From positions 124,001 through 188,000 of the forward strand of contig JAVYRX010000002.1 of NCBI GenBank assembly GCA_038729485.1: a stretch of DNA of 64,000 nucleotides, written 5' to 3'. Source of the DNA: GCA-001856825 sp038729485 (GTDB lineage Archaea; Thermoplasmatota; Thermoplasmata; Thermoplasmatales; GCA-001856825). Of this stretch, positions 26,307 to 35,644 are shown one piece after another. Numbering within the stretch: position 1 is the stretch's first letter; each line of letters starts with the position of its first letter. Both the position numbers and the translations under genes were made by a program. The notes under the pieces were generated by a model. It saw only the letters and a list, made by a program, of their open reading frames with translations. It searched no databases and was not told where the DNA came from.

Positions 26307-26896
26307 TGCCTCCTAATAACTTCAAGGGAATGATATTGAAAGACAGAATATTAGACATTCTCGGCGGAGACGGCAAGTCCATATCAGAAATATACAAAGA
26401 AATAAACATGGACGAAGAGACTAAAATACACAGACTTGCCCTGACTGGGTATCTCTGGGCTATGGCCGACCTGAACATACTTAGGGAAAAATACGTTAAG
26501 CCATCTAAAATATACTACCCAATAAAGAGAGACGAAAGATCGATATACCAGATTGTGGCGGAACAAGTTTCAAATGACCCAATCGACAAAAGAGGGGAAG
26601 AGGTTCTCTATGTCCTCTATACGCTGTTCGAACGACCAATTTTCGAGAATGAGCTAGAAAAGGCTGGAATAACGGGAAATGTTAAGGCAAAAAGACTTGA
26701 CAAGAAGGAGAGGAAAAAACTACTAAGCAGGGCGGACATAAAAATAAAGAAGATACCTCCCGACGACGACGCATATATACCTATAACTAGCTATCCAGCA
26801 TTAACCCTGAGAATCCTGAGCAAGATCATCTCGCAGGCCTATGACATAAAGAGGGAAAACAACGGCATTCAGAAAGAGCTTGACAGCCTCGTTTAG
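26306..26896 (+). CDS. Uncharacterised protein with N-terminal winged-helix-like domain
   Basis: A 196-residue basic protein that I do not recognise as a named family. Residues about 8-70 (RILDILGGDGKSISEIYKEI... LALTGYLWAM) look like a winged-helix fold, and a second helical part follows with many lysines. The ATG at 26306 overlaps the fbp stop, so translation is coupled. A DNA-binding role near fbp is plausible but unproven. It ends convergently against pheS with 4 bases of overlap. Confidence 0.7.
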   Translation: MPPNNFKGMILKDRILDILGGDGKSISEIYKEINMDEETKIHRLALTGYLWAMADLNILREKYVKPSKIYYPIKRDERSIYQIVAEQVSNDPIDKRGEEVLYVLYTLFERPIFENELEKAGITGNVKAKRLDKKERKKLLSRADIKIKKIPPDDDAYIPITSYPALTLRILSKIISQAYDIKRENNGIQKELDSLV

Positions 26897-28338
26897 CTAA
26901 AACCGAGGATTCTCCGTTCTTTGAGGAATGACAGATCGTTCCTGTATATTTCCCTGATGTCGTCCAGGCCTAATACCACCATAAGAAGGCGTTCAAGACC
27001 TAGTCCCCACGCTGCAACATTGTATTTTACACCCCAAGGCTTAATGACTTCCGGCCTGAACATGCCTGCTCCCCCTAGCTCCATCTCCTTACCCTTGAAC
27101 CTGCCGTAAACTTCCAGAGATGGCTCCGTATACGGGAAATAGCTGGGTTTTACTCTTATTTCTTTAACTCCGATCCTCCCATAAAAGTCCTTAAGGGTAT
27201 CTATGAGAACTCCAAACGTAACTCCCTTGCCGGAGATCACTCCTTCAACCTGAGAGAACTCAGAAAGGTGCTTAGAATCAGTTGCCTCCCTCCTGAATAT
27301 TTTTTCAACTGAGAAGATCCTGCATTCCTCATTCGGATGCTCAACTATATACCTTATGGTATTTACAGTTGTATGAGTCCTCAGTAAAAGCTTCGACGCC
27401 TCTTCCTTTGACCAGGGATATTGCCACCCCCTTGAACCTCGTATCCCCCTCTCATGCACCTTCTTTACTCTCCTTGAAAGCGCGGGGTCCACTTCACCGA
27501 TACCATCCAGATAAAACGTGTCCTGCATATCTCTAGCTGGATGATCCTGGGGAATAAAGAGAATGTCCATGTTCCAGAATGCGGTTTCAACAATGTGGCC
27601 TCTTAGCTCCTTGAAACCCATGTCGAGCATCACCCTCCTAACCTCGGCGATGAATTCGGAAAGTGGATGAACTTTTGATGGAAGGTAACGCGGCGCATAG
27701 AGGGTCGGATCGTAAGGCCTGAATTGAATTCCAGAACTATATCTCCCTATTATTTCGGGCGTTATTTGAGAAACTTCCTCAGTTTCCATTAAATCTTCAG
27801 GAGAAAGCTGTTCAGCCAGTGCAGTCAGCTTAATTGTCCGCTCCATTTTTATTTTTTCACCAACAAATCCTTTCCTCTGTTTTAACAATAGTATATCATC
27901 TTCAGTGTAATTGCCTGAGGAAACATGTTGCAGGGCGTCTTTAACTTTTTTGATCCTGTCTTCTAATTCGTCCAGCTTAACAGAAACGATGAACCCGTCC
28001 TTTACCTTGGCCCCGCTTTTTAGAAACTCTGCAATTGCGTACCTAAGATCTCCCCCCATTTTTCCTTCCAGTTCCCTTAAGCCAGTAATGCCGGATTTGT
28101 AGAGAGACAGAAGCTTTTCCTCTGGAAGGCCCTGATCAATAAGGCTTCTCCCTTCCTGTCCAAGAAAATAATATGATTTTGGCTTTTCTACTACAGTCAC
28201 AAGTTTCTTCTCCTTGAGCCAGGAAATCGAACTTGCCAATTCGTTTCTGCTGAACTCTGGAAAGAGCGAGTCTACTTCAACATACCCCTTTCCTTTCAAA
28301 AATTTTATCAATTTCTTTTCAGAGTTCGTAAGCTCCAT
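26893..28338 (-). CDS. pheS: Phenylalanyl-tRNA synthetase alpha subunit
   Basis: A 481-residue class II catalytic subunit of archaeal/eukaryal type. N-terminal winged-helix repeats (SWLKEKKLV) precede the catalytic core, where HPARDMQDTFYL and RTHTTVNTIRY mark motif 2 surroundings and GLGLERLLM is motif 3. pheT is not adjacent. It is divergent from proS across about 110 bases. Confidence 0.95.
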   Translation of the reverse strand: MELTNSEKKLIKFLKGKGYVEVDSLFPEFSRNELASSISWLKEKKLVTVVEKPKSYYFLGQEGRSLIDQGLPEEKLLSLYKSGITGLRELEGKMGGDLRYAIAEFLKSGAKVKDGFIVSVKLDELEDRIKKVKDALQHVSSGNYTEDDILLLKQRKGFVGEKIKMERTIKLTALAEQLSPEDLMETEEVSQITPEIIGRYSSGIQFRPYDPTLYAPRYLPSKVHPLSEFIAEVRRVMLDMGFKELRGHIVETAFWNMDILFIPQDHPARDMQDTFYLDGIGEVDPALSRRVKKVHERGIRGSRGWQYPWSKEEASKLLLRTHTTVNTIRYIVEHPNEECRIFSVEKIFRREATDSKHLSEFSQVEGVISGKGVTFGVLIDTLKDFYGRIGVKEIRVKPSYFPYTEPSLEVYGRFKGKEMELGGAGMFRPEVIKPWGVKYNVAAWGLGLERLLMVVLGLDDIREIYRNDLSFLKERRILGFS

Positions 28339-28450
28339 AGACTGTTATTTAAGATACGATAAAATGTTTATTCTTTTTCTTATATGAAAGATTGCGACGC
28401 AAGTTTAATTCTCAGGACAGAATTTAATAATACGGAGCAATGACCGGCAG

Positions 28451-29827
28451 ATGGAAGAAGAATTAGAAGATGATTTCTCAGTCTGGTACAACAACATAAT
28501 AGAGAAGACAGGACTAACAGACAAACGTTATCCCGTCAAGGGGCTTAATGTCTGGCCGCCATACGGTTGGGCGCTGATGAGAAACGTGGATTCCATCATA
28601 AGGGAAAAATTTCAAGAGAAAGGCTACAAAGAGGTGAACTTTCCAACTCTTATACCCAAAAGCCAATTCGACAAAGAAGCTGAACATATCAAAGGGTTTT
28701 CAAATGAGGTTTATTGGGTGACTAGGGGAGGCTCTTCCGAACTTGAAGAGAAGCTAGCTCTGAGACCAACAAGTGAAACAGCGATGTACCCAGTGTTCTC
28801 GCTTTGGGTCAGAAGCCATTCAGATCTGCCACTTAAGATATTCCAGATCGTTAATACGTTCCGTTATGAAACAAAACAAACGAGAACATTCATCAGGGTA
28901 AGGGAGATACATTTCATAGAAGGACATACATGCCATGAAGATTTCGAAGATTCTGAGAGGCAAATAGAGGACGATGTACAAATTTGGAAGGGAATTGCAG
29001 ACAGCATATCCATACCTTACACAATGCTGAGAAGACCTGATTGGGACAAATTCCCAGGCGCGTTTTACACCATTGGCGTGGATACAATACTTCCTTCAGG
29101 GAGAAGCCTTCAGATTGCAACAATACACCAATATAAAGAGAATTTCTCAAGAGCTTACGATATAATGTATACGGATCAAGATGGACAGAGAAAATACGTT
29201 CACCAGACCACGTTCGGAATTTCCGAGAGATTAATTGCTGCCATAGTAGGGATACATGGTGACAAGAAAGGCCTTATATTGCCGCCGTCAGTTGCACCTA
29301 TACAGGCAGTAATAGTTCCAATCCCGGGCGAAGGGGTAATAGAATATGCAAGGGATATATTAAACATCCTGAGATCAAAAGGGATAAGAGCTGAACTTGA
29401 TGAAAGAGAACAATATACCCCAGGATGGAAATTCAACGACTGGGAAGAGAAGGGTGTTCCGGTGAGACTAGACATTGGCAGGGAGGAGGCAGGTTCGAAT
29501 TCTGTTACAATCAGCCTTAGAACGGGAGGTAAAAGGAAAGTAAAGCTGTCATCCCTCGTAAGATCTGTTAAAAACTCGTTTGAAGAGATAAAAGATACCC
29601 TCTATAAAAGAGCGGAAGAGAAGCTGCAGAACTTTCTGATAGAAATAGACGATCTTGGTAAGGCTACTGGCACCGGACCAAACGTGATTTGCTGGTGTGG
29701 CAGAAAAGAGTGTGCTGACAAGATAGAAACCACGGGAAAATCTATACTTGGCTCCCTTGGTGGAGAGGGTAGCTGCATCGTTTGCGGCTCAAATGGGAAG
29801 AAGACCATAATTTCAAGAAAATACTGA
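28451..29827 (+). CDS. proS: Prolyl-tRNA synthetase (archaeal/eukaryal type)
   Basis: A 458-residue class II synthetase. The class core includes LRPTSETAMYP and FRYETKQTRTFIRVREI (motif 2), followed by a HIS-family anticodon domain and the zinc-binding C-terminal domain with CWCG... CIVCG and a terminal Tyr, all marks of the archaeal form. The bacterial editing insert is absent. A tRNA-Pro(CGG) gene lies at 44.6 kb. Confidence 0.96.
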   Translation: MEEELEDDFSVWYNNIIEKTGLTDKRYPVKGLNVWPPYGWALMRNVDSIIREKFQEKGYKEVNFPTLIPKSQFDKEAEHIKGFSNEVYWVTRGGSSELEEKLALRPTSETAMYPVFSLWVRSHSDLPLKIFQIVNTFRYETKQTRTFIRVREIHFIEGHTCHEDFEDSERQIEDDVQIWKGIADSISIPYTMLRRPDWDKFPGAFYTIGVDTILPSGRSLQIATIHQYKENFSRAYDIMYTDQDGQRKYVHQTTFGISERLIAAIVGIHGDKKGLILPPSVAPIQAVIVPIPGEGVIEYARDILNILRSKGIRAELDEREQYTPGWKFNDWEEKGVPVRLDIGREEAGSNSVTISLRTGGKRKVKLSSLVRSVKNSFEEIKDTLYKRAEEKLQNFLIEIDDLGKATGTGPNVICWCGRKECADKIETTGKSILGSLGGEGSCIVCGSNGKKTIISRKY

Positions 29828-29833
29828 CCTGTT

Positions 29834-30040
29834 TTAACTCACGCCAACTTCTTCCCTCATTTTGAGCCTTGAGACTACTACTCCCAATATACCAAAGAGA
29901 ATGAGTATCACGGATATGGAGTATAGGCCTATATCATTCCAGTCACCGTAAGTTATAGACCAGCCTAAGTAGAACACTACAGCGCCTACGACCAATATCA
30001 GGGACAAGTATTCAAGTACCCTGTTGCCTGTCACTTTCAT
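29834..30040 (-). CDS. Small two-helix membrane protein
   Basis: A 68-residue ORF with two hydrophobic segments (about 11-30 and 39-58) separated by a short acidic loop (TYGDWNDIG) and a basic tail. No family is recognised. It is convergent with proS, six bases apart, and is preceded by the decayed island. Confidence 0.6.
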   Translation of the reverse strand: MKVTGNRVLEYLSLILVVGAVVFYLGWSITYGDWNDIGLYSISVILILFGILGVVVSRLKMREEVGVS

Positions 30041-30657
30041 TTAATCTACATTGTGACCTACCATAAATTAATTTTCGCTTTGGAATATAGATTGCTCCAG
30101 AAAAGTTAATTTATATCAACTAAAATGATCTTACAGGCAAGAAGAGATCATTGTTTTTAAGTTTCATTGGAGGAGAAAAAGATTGATGCCCCTTGAAAGC
30201 CATAATGGATTAGCATTAGGTGGGCACTTATCTCCGCACATGCCAAAAATGAGGGTTGCCTAAATCCGGAAAAAGAAATTATCAGATGCTTTTGAAGATG
30301 TTGCCAGAGACTTTAGTGACTAAAGATGTTTACATAAAAAAGGCCGACTAACCCTGTGAAGAGACTTTTAAAGATACAGGAAGATTTTCATGATCGTGGA
30401 CAAAATTTCAGTAAGTTTGACATCATATATCTTTCGAAGAGGAAGATAAAGACGGAAAAAATAAATTTCCGATTATTACTAAATATTGTTTATTCATATA
30501 ATCGCCACATATGAATTATATAATATCAATGAACATCACTATTCTCAGCCACTGGAATCTTTAGAGAGAGCCATTTATTCCTATACTTCATTTGCCACAA
30601 TTTTAAGTTAAAATTTAGTGTCCTTTTGATCTACCTGTAGGTGAATATTTTGAACAT
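30041..30657. other. AT-rich non-coding / decayed stretch
   Basis: No intact gene. Around 30230-30320 on the plus strand a frame reads short coding-like pieces (SDAFEDVARDFSD) between stops, suggesting remains of a lost gene. The base composition is more AT-rich than flanking genes. Confidence 0.5.
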
Positions 30658-31320
30658 TTATGATAGCCTTCTTGCGTGGCCTTTTCCATCAATTTCCCAT
30701 ATTTCAGCTTCGTAGGAAATATTGCTGAGCCCGCATTTCTTCTTTCCTAATCCCTGCAATGCTTCCCTTTATAATGGATCCATCATTTTTTGTCCTGTGT
30801 TTTATTTCATATTTCTCAGAGTCGAATGTGAAAATTTTACCTTTAGTTTCCAGTTATTAATTGCGTATTTCATCAAATTTAATAACCGGTGGGTTTCCCA
30901 TGGAAAAAGTATCGTGATTCTGTGTTTTGCCTTCATCTTCCTATAGATATATGCCTAGAATAGTTCATAAGCATATGGGTAGTTTGTCCAAAGCACACAT
31001 TCCAGGATTCCTTCTGAGAAAACTTCAAAAGGCTTTATTCTTCTAAAGATAAGCTCAACAGGGAGACCGGGCTTCAAAGCATCATAACCAGTTCTATGTA
31101 CTACAATATCGTCTTGAAGTTTATATGTACGGAAAAATCAACTCTTTTTGCTTCTCATACCCTCTATATAAAGGAATCCCGAACCGCTTGCCTTTACTTG
31201 TTTCATATCTGCTGGGAGAGAAACGTTTTCTTTTTTGTCGCATGAACTAGTTCCAAAAAAATTATATTGAGAGTGTACGGGCAATGTTTGTTTATTAACG
31301 ATAAAAGATTCGCACTCATT
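30658..31320 (-). pseudogene. Decayed gene directly behind the DNA methyltransferase
   Basis: One reading frame on the minus strand stays coding-like from just after the methyltransferase stop (ECESFIVNKQTLPVH) through GSGFLYIEGMRSKKS, a stop, YKLQDDIVVHRTGYDALKPG, WTNYPYAYELF, another stop and AKHRITILFPWETH. It then shifts frame into FTFDSEKYEIKHRTKNDG and again into EAEIWEIDGKGHARRL before a final stop. That is two in-frame stops and at least two frameshifts over about 660 bases. I cannot name the ancestor. The position suggests a restriction or accessory partner of the methyltransferase, which is inference. Confidence 0.6.
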
Positions 31321-31323
31321 TAA

Positions 31324-32454
31324 TTAACCTTTCTTAAATATAAAAATATATTCGTGTTTAAAAACATAATACTCACCGAGCAAAGCTCTGTATCTCCACA
31401 ACTCTTTTTGATTCATTTTTCCACGTGTTTCATCAAAGTTCTTAACCACTATACTTTTGAGGGTAAATCCTGATTTCATTATCACCTGCATAGAATAAAA
31501 TCCTAGGGGAATCCACTGACCAGATTCATATTTATCACCAATAACAATAGCCAGATATCTATCGTTGTCGAGTATATCCCGGCATTTTTTGACAGAATTT
31601 CCTAGCCTTAGGAGAAAATCGTTTAATGACAGTGCATTTGATAAGTCCTTCTTATTATCACTAAACCTAATAATATCATAATAAGGAGGGTGCATAATCA
31701 CCAGTTGCACAGACTCAATTCCTATCTCAGAAAGTAGTGATCTATAGTCTAGTTCGACACTATCACCGACTATGATTTTAGTTTCAACGTTTCCTTGGAT
31801 TTTCTCCCTATCTACACGTTCCTCAGCTCTTTTGGCTACTTCTTCATTCAATTCTATTCCGATACCATTCCTGCCGAGCCTTCTGCATTCTATTAACGTT
31901 GTCCCGCTACCCACAAAGGGGTCAAATACCCACTCACCCCTCTTAGAATACCTCTGGATAAGCTGATTAGGAATCTGTGGAATGAAATTTCCCCAATACC
32001 AACCGAGGTGTTCTCCTGACGTATCTCGCTTATCGAATAACCAGAGGCTATCTGTTATGATATTTTCGTATTCTCTCCAGCGGTTAAGGTTGATGTCATT
32101 AATCCTTCCATACTTGATATCATTGAGGGAATTCACAAGCCTATTGATATAATGTTTCATTCTTTCAGATGTGTAGGAACTTATAATTTGATCTAGATCT
32201 CTTACTAGGCTTCCTGTCTCTATTTTGCTTTCCTCTCCTGTTCCCAGATCTTTTTCCCAAGAATCTTCTGATGAACTTAGAAGTTCTAACTTTAGAGATA
32301 ATATACGTTCTCTAATGACCTTTGCATCGTCTAATTGCATGACTGAATTTAAAAATGATATCATCTTATTCTTATTGAGTCTTGGCCTTTCTTTATCCAA
32401 GGTTACCCTTTTCGAGTTGAATACCTTTTTTTGATTATTTGCCTCGTTCTCCAT
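31324..32454 (-). CDS. Site-specific DNA methyltransferase (N4-cytosine/N6-adenine type)
   Basis: A 376-residue amino-methyltransferase. Motif I is DPFVGSGTT (178-186), followed by the acidic GIGIELN (motif II region) and the catalytic motif IV HPPY (255-258) in LVIMHPPYYDI. The usual first residue of motif IV is Asp, Asn or Ser; here it is His. Motif I precedes IV, as in gamma or alpha-like arrangements. About 175 N-terminal residues are charged and helical and may recognise DNA. It is the only intact gene in an AT-rich island, with no intact endonuclease beside it. Confidence 0.85.
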   Translation of the reverse strand: MENEANNQKKVFNSKRVTLDKERPRLNKNKMISFLNSVMQLDDAKVIRERILSLKLELLSSSEDSWEKDLGTGEESKIETGSLVRDLDQIISSYTSERMKHYINRLVNSLNDIKYGRINDINLNRWREYENIITDSLWLFDKRDTSGEHLGWYWGNFIPQIPNQLIQRYSKRGEWVFDPFVGSGTTLIECRRLGRNGIGIELNEEVAKRAEERVDREKIQGNVETKIIVGDSVELDYRSLLSEIGIESVQLVIMHPPYYDIIRFSDNKKDLSNALSLNDFLLRLGNSVKKCRDILDNDRYLAIVIGDKYESGQWIPLGFYSMQVIMKSGFTLKSIVVKNFDETRGKMNQKELWRYRALLGEYYVFKHEYIFIFKKG

Positions 32455-32884
32455 AATAGCAGCAATATATTACCAGTAGGAGCTTAAATATTTTCTAGTT
32501 TTATTAAAATTTTTATCAATCCACTCAGTATTTACATAAAAGTCCCTAAGGTTTTCGTACACTTACAATACTTCAGGCTGAACATTTCTTCAGCTCATCA
32601 AGGCATGCAGAGTATTCATTAATAATTTTATTTAACTCCTCTTCGCTTAATTCTGTTTTGCTTGGGTACATTATTTGAGAACTGAACTCTTTCCTACGTT
32701 ACAATCATTTATTTTCATCACTTCACGCATGAAGGCCTCACATAATGGCACTATTGCTGGAATGGAAAAAGTTGTCGACTAATTTAGTCTTGTTGGAACC
32801 TTGGCGCCACTTGCAGAGAAGATTCTGGTGAAGCTAAGTACCGTTTAAATTTACCTCCTTGCTAGCTATTATCGGGTTTTATGA

Positions 32885-33049
32885 ACAAACATTATTACAA
32901 CTGAGAAAACCCCTAGTAATGTTTCTCTTAGAGAGGAATCCTTTCCAGACTGTTTAGCACTAAAGAGAGAAATAGGCGTTGACCCTTATTACAATACAAC
33001 TACTGAAACAGTTTATAAGAGTGGCATGTTAAAACGTAAAGCAAATTGA
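32885..33049 (+). pseudogene. Gene remnant of unknown origin
   Basis: A 54-codon stop-to-stop frame with protein-like composition (REESFPDCLALKREIGVDP, ETVYKSGMLKRKAN) and no start codon. It is probably the end of a lost gene; the family is not recognised. Confidence 0.35.
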
Positions 33050-33296
33050 CCACAGATTAAAACTTTTGAGAATGACGCAAACTAACGTCGGGGATCAGTT
33101 TAGAGTTAAAATGCAAAATACGCTGAATTACTAGATTTTCATCATATAAAAATTGCTGTCGACAAAATAATATGAGAATAATTAAAGAATCAGGATCTAA
33201 GTTCAGTGAAGCGGAAATGGACAAATAGCTTCTTCTAAATTTTCTTTGGTTGGAATAGATCGGTAGCAAGTACGTAAGCATGAATGCTAGGTTCCC

Positions 33297-33466
33297 GATC
33301 CCTTCTTAAGCAATCTATCCTTCAAGCCACTATAAATAGCGGATAATCCGCCGGCACCAGAGAATCATAATACGGAAGACGAATGTATACCGTAGTCCGT
33401 GAACTTCATAGCTATACTGCCATAAAATGAAACTTCCCATTTGCTGCTTGGAAATATACGCATCAT
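33297..33466 (-). pseudogene. Gene remnant, perhaps of an MFS-type transporter
   Basis: A minus-strand frame starting at an ATG near 33466 reads FYGSIAMKFTDYGIHSSSVL, a stop, then FSGAGGLSAIYSGLKDRLLKK and a final stop. The GLKDRLLKK part recalls the G-x-x-x-D-R-x-G-R-K/R loop of MFS transporters. It is weak evidence because the piece is only 56 codons. Confidence 0.3.
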
Positions 33467-33558
33467 TATTTCTTTCCATTTGATATCTAAACAAAATGCA
33501 AGATTAATCTTAAACGCAAATGGTATAATTACAGGACAATACCATAAATAATTGATAG

Positions 33559-33631
33559 TGGGCCCGGCCGGATTCGAACCGGCGGTCTCCGCCTTGTAAG
33601 GGCGACGTCATAGCCGCTAGACCACGAGCCC
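33559..33631 (-). tRNA. tRNA-Val (anticodon UAC)
   Basis: On the minus strand the acceptor GGGCTCG pairs with CGGGCCC (one G-U), the anticodon loop is CTTACAA with anticodon TAC, and the T arm is GCCGG-TTCGAAT-CCGGC. There is no intron and CCA is not encoded. It borders the decayed island on its 3-prime side. Confidence 0.95.
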
Positions 33632-33675
33632 TGGTACCTAATGTTGCTTTTCTAAATAACACTTATCAATATGGA

Positions 33676-35001
33676 TCAGAGAATTGGAAGAAGGTTGTTT
33701 ATCTCCCAGTCTGTAACGAAAGACCTGAAATCGTCCCATTCTTTTTGTTTTATATAGAGGAAGTTCTTGTAAATGTGCTCTCCAAGTACGCTCTTCATCA
33801 GTTCGCTATTTCTGAGATGATGAAGGGCCTCACCGAGGGATTCTGGAAGCTGATCGATCTGCATTTCCTCTCTCTGTCTTGGGGCTAGATGGAATATATC
33901 CTGCTCAACCGGGTCAGGGCATTTCAGTTTTTTCTCCACGCCATCAAGACCGGCTCCAAGTATTACTGCAAATTGAAGATATGGATTCCCGGCAGAATCT
34001 GGTGCTCTAAACTCCAGCCTTTTCTTGATGCCATCGCCTGCCGGCAGCCGTATCATAGCTGACCTGTTCCTTCTCCCCCAAGCTATGTACACGGGGGCTT
34101 CATAACCAGGTACAAGCCTCTTGTATGAATTTACCCAGGAAGCAATTATGGAAGATATTTCCACGCTATGTTTCAGGACTCCAGCGAGATACTGATAAGC
34201 GAAATCAGACAATCCATTTTTATCCTTCTGATCCCAGAAGAAATTCTTGTCCTCGGACGGTGACATTATGCTTTGATGTATATGCATCCCTGTACCATTA
34301 ATTCCATAGAATGGCTTGGGCATAAAAGTCGCGTATAAACCGAATCTCGATGCAACTGTCTTAATTGCGGTCCTCATCGTAATGATCCTGTCCGCCATCG
34401 CAAGGGCTGGCGCATATCGAAGATCAATTTCATGCTGTCCTGGTGAAACCTCGTGATGAGCCGCCTCCGGCATGTAGCCTAATAACTCAAGATAATTCAG
34501 TATCTCCTTTTTAACCAATTCTCCCTTATCCAGAGGACCGAAGGTGAAATATCCGCCTGAATCGTGCGGCAGATATTTCCCGTCTTTCTGCTCTAATAGG
34601 AAGAATTCAAATTCTGGACCTACAAAAAATTCCATACTCTTCTTGCGTAACCTTTCTAGCTGTTTCTGAAGTATGTACCTCGGATCTCCCATGAACGGCT
34701 TGCCTTCGGGCGTCATAATGGAACAGACGAACCTAGCGGCTTTCCCTCCATCTATCGCCCAAGGAAGTATCTCGAATGACGCATAATCTGGAAATGCCCT
34801 CATATCACTCTCTTCTATTGTCGCATATCCCAAAACAGAAGAGCCGTCAAACAGTACCCCCTCCTCCAGTACTCTCTGAAGCCTATTTCTCGGAATCATC
34901 ACAGACTTCGGGGTCCCCCGAATATCTGTGAACTGAAAGTAGAAGTATCTCAAATCCTTCTGGTCCGCTACTTTTACAATCTCCGTAGGGTCATAATCCA
35001 T
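33676..35001 (-). CDS. glnA: Glutamine synthetase, type I
   Basis: A 441-residue GSI enzyme that makes glutamine from glutamate, ammonia and ATP. Visible motifs are FDGSS near the N-terminus, the metal site EFEFFLLE and HHEVSPGQHEID, the ATP motif NGTGMHIHQS, and RRNRSAMIRLP. The length matches the short GSI-alpha class. A Tyr adenylylation loop of the GSI-beta type is not apparent. It is the last gene before tRNA-Val, 22 bases after acdB. Confidence 0.95.
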   Translation of the reverse strand: MDYDPTEIVKVADQKDLRYFYFQFTDIRGTPKSVMIPRNRLQRVLEEGVLFDGSSVLGYATIEESDMRAFPDYASFEILPWAIDGGKAARFVCSIMTPEGKPFMGDPRYILQKQLERLRKKSMEFFVGPEFEFFLLEQKDGKYLPHDSGGYFTFGPLDKGELVKKEILNYLELLGYMPEAAHHEVSPGQHEIDLRYAPALAMADRIITMRTAIKTVASRFGLYATFMPKPFYGINGTGMHIHQSIMSPSEDKNFFWDQKDKNGLSDFAYQYLAGVLKHSVEISSIIASWVNSYKRLVPGYEAPVYIAWGRRNRSAMIRLPAGDGIKKRLEFRAPDSAGNPYLQFAVILGAGLDGVEKKLKCPDPVEQDIFHLAPRQREEMQIDQLPESLGEALHHLRNSELMKSVLGEHIYKNFLYIKQKEWDDFRSFVTDWEINNLLPIL

Positions 35002-35023
35002 AATAAGCTAATTACACAACGGT

Positions 35024-35644
35024 TTAAGCTTTTCTCTCTTTGGTCAAAGGGATAATCTTTGCGTCTACGATCATATATGAATTTTTGTAAAGAAATACAG
35101 GATTGAAATCCACCTGATTGTATCGGAGTCTCCCAGCAAAGTCTGATATCTTCAGGAGAAGATTTACGATCATCTCCCTTTCTGCGGAAAGTCTTCTGTA
35201 TCCTTTGAAAATGCTTGAAAACTTGAGTTCGTCAATCATATCTTCAGCATCGAAATTCGTTAGGGGCAACTTCTTAAACGATACGTCCTTGAAAAGTTCG
35301 GCATAGAATCCGCCTAATCCAAAAAGGATTAAATCGCCGAATGAGGGATCCTTTATGAGCCCAACCATTACCTCTATGCCTTTTGGTGCCATCTCTTCCG
35401 CGTACAGTTTCTCTCCCGGAAATTTGGAAGTAAGTTTAGAAAACGCCGATTTCAATTCTTCCATATTTCTTAGATCTGAGAGAACTGCACCAGCTTCCGT
35501 TTTGTGCGTTATGGTCTCAGAACTAACTTTTAGTACTGCTGGAAAATTTCCTGTGAAATCTTCTGGGGAATTCATTATGAACCTTCTTGGAAGCATGAAC
35601 CCCTCCCTCTCAAGTCTAGACTTAAACTCAAATTCAGTCGTCAT
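35024..35644 (-). CDS. acdB: ADP-forming acyl-CoA synthetase, beta (ATP-grasp) subunit
   Basis: A 206-residue ATP-grasp subunit. KVSSETITHKTEAGAV carries the conserved HK, YAEEMAPKGIEVMVG the nucleotide-binding strand, and LRYNQVDFNPVF the metal-binding Asp/Asn. The pair conserves energy by turning acyl-CoA, ADP and phosphate into acid and ATP. It starts inside the end of the alpha gene (11-base overlap). Confidence 0.92.
   Translation of the reverse strand: MTTEFEFKSRLEREGFMLPRRFIMNSPEDFTGNFPAVLKVSSETITHKTEAGAVLSDLRNMEELKSAFSKLTSKFPGEKLYAEEMAPKGIEVMVGLIKDPSFGDLILFGLGGFYAELFKDVSFKKLPLTNFDAEDMIDELKFSSIFKGYRRLSAEREMIVNLLLKISDFAGRLRYNQVDFNPVFLYKNSYMIVDAKIIPLTKERKA

Larger units (their letters stand above)
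32455..33558. other. AT-rich decayed stretch between DNA methyltransferase and tRNA-Val
   Basis: No intact gene is seen. It holds scattered coding-like fragments: a 32-codon minus-strand frame with ATG at 32671 ending at 32573 (TELSEEELNKIINEYSACL), and the two remnants listed separately. No copy of the tRNA-Val 3-prime end was found here. Confidence 0.5.

Noticed and set aside
30722..30946. Plus-strand 74-residue hydrophobic frame in the decayed island
   Set aside because: It is antisense to the better-supported minus-strand pseudogene and its composition is that of reversed AT-rich coding sequence.
33057..33281. Minus-strand 74-residue frame
   Set aside because: No promoter, ribosome site or recognisable motif; it lies in AT-rich decayed sequence.
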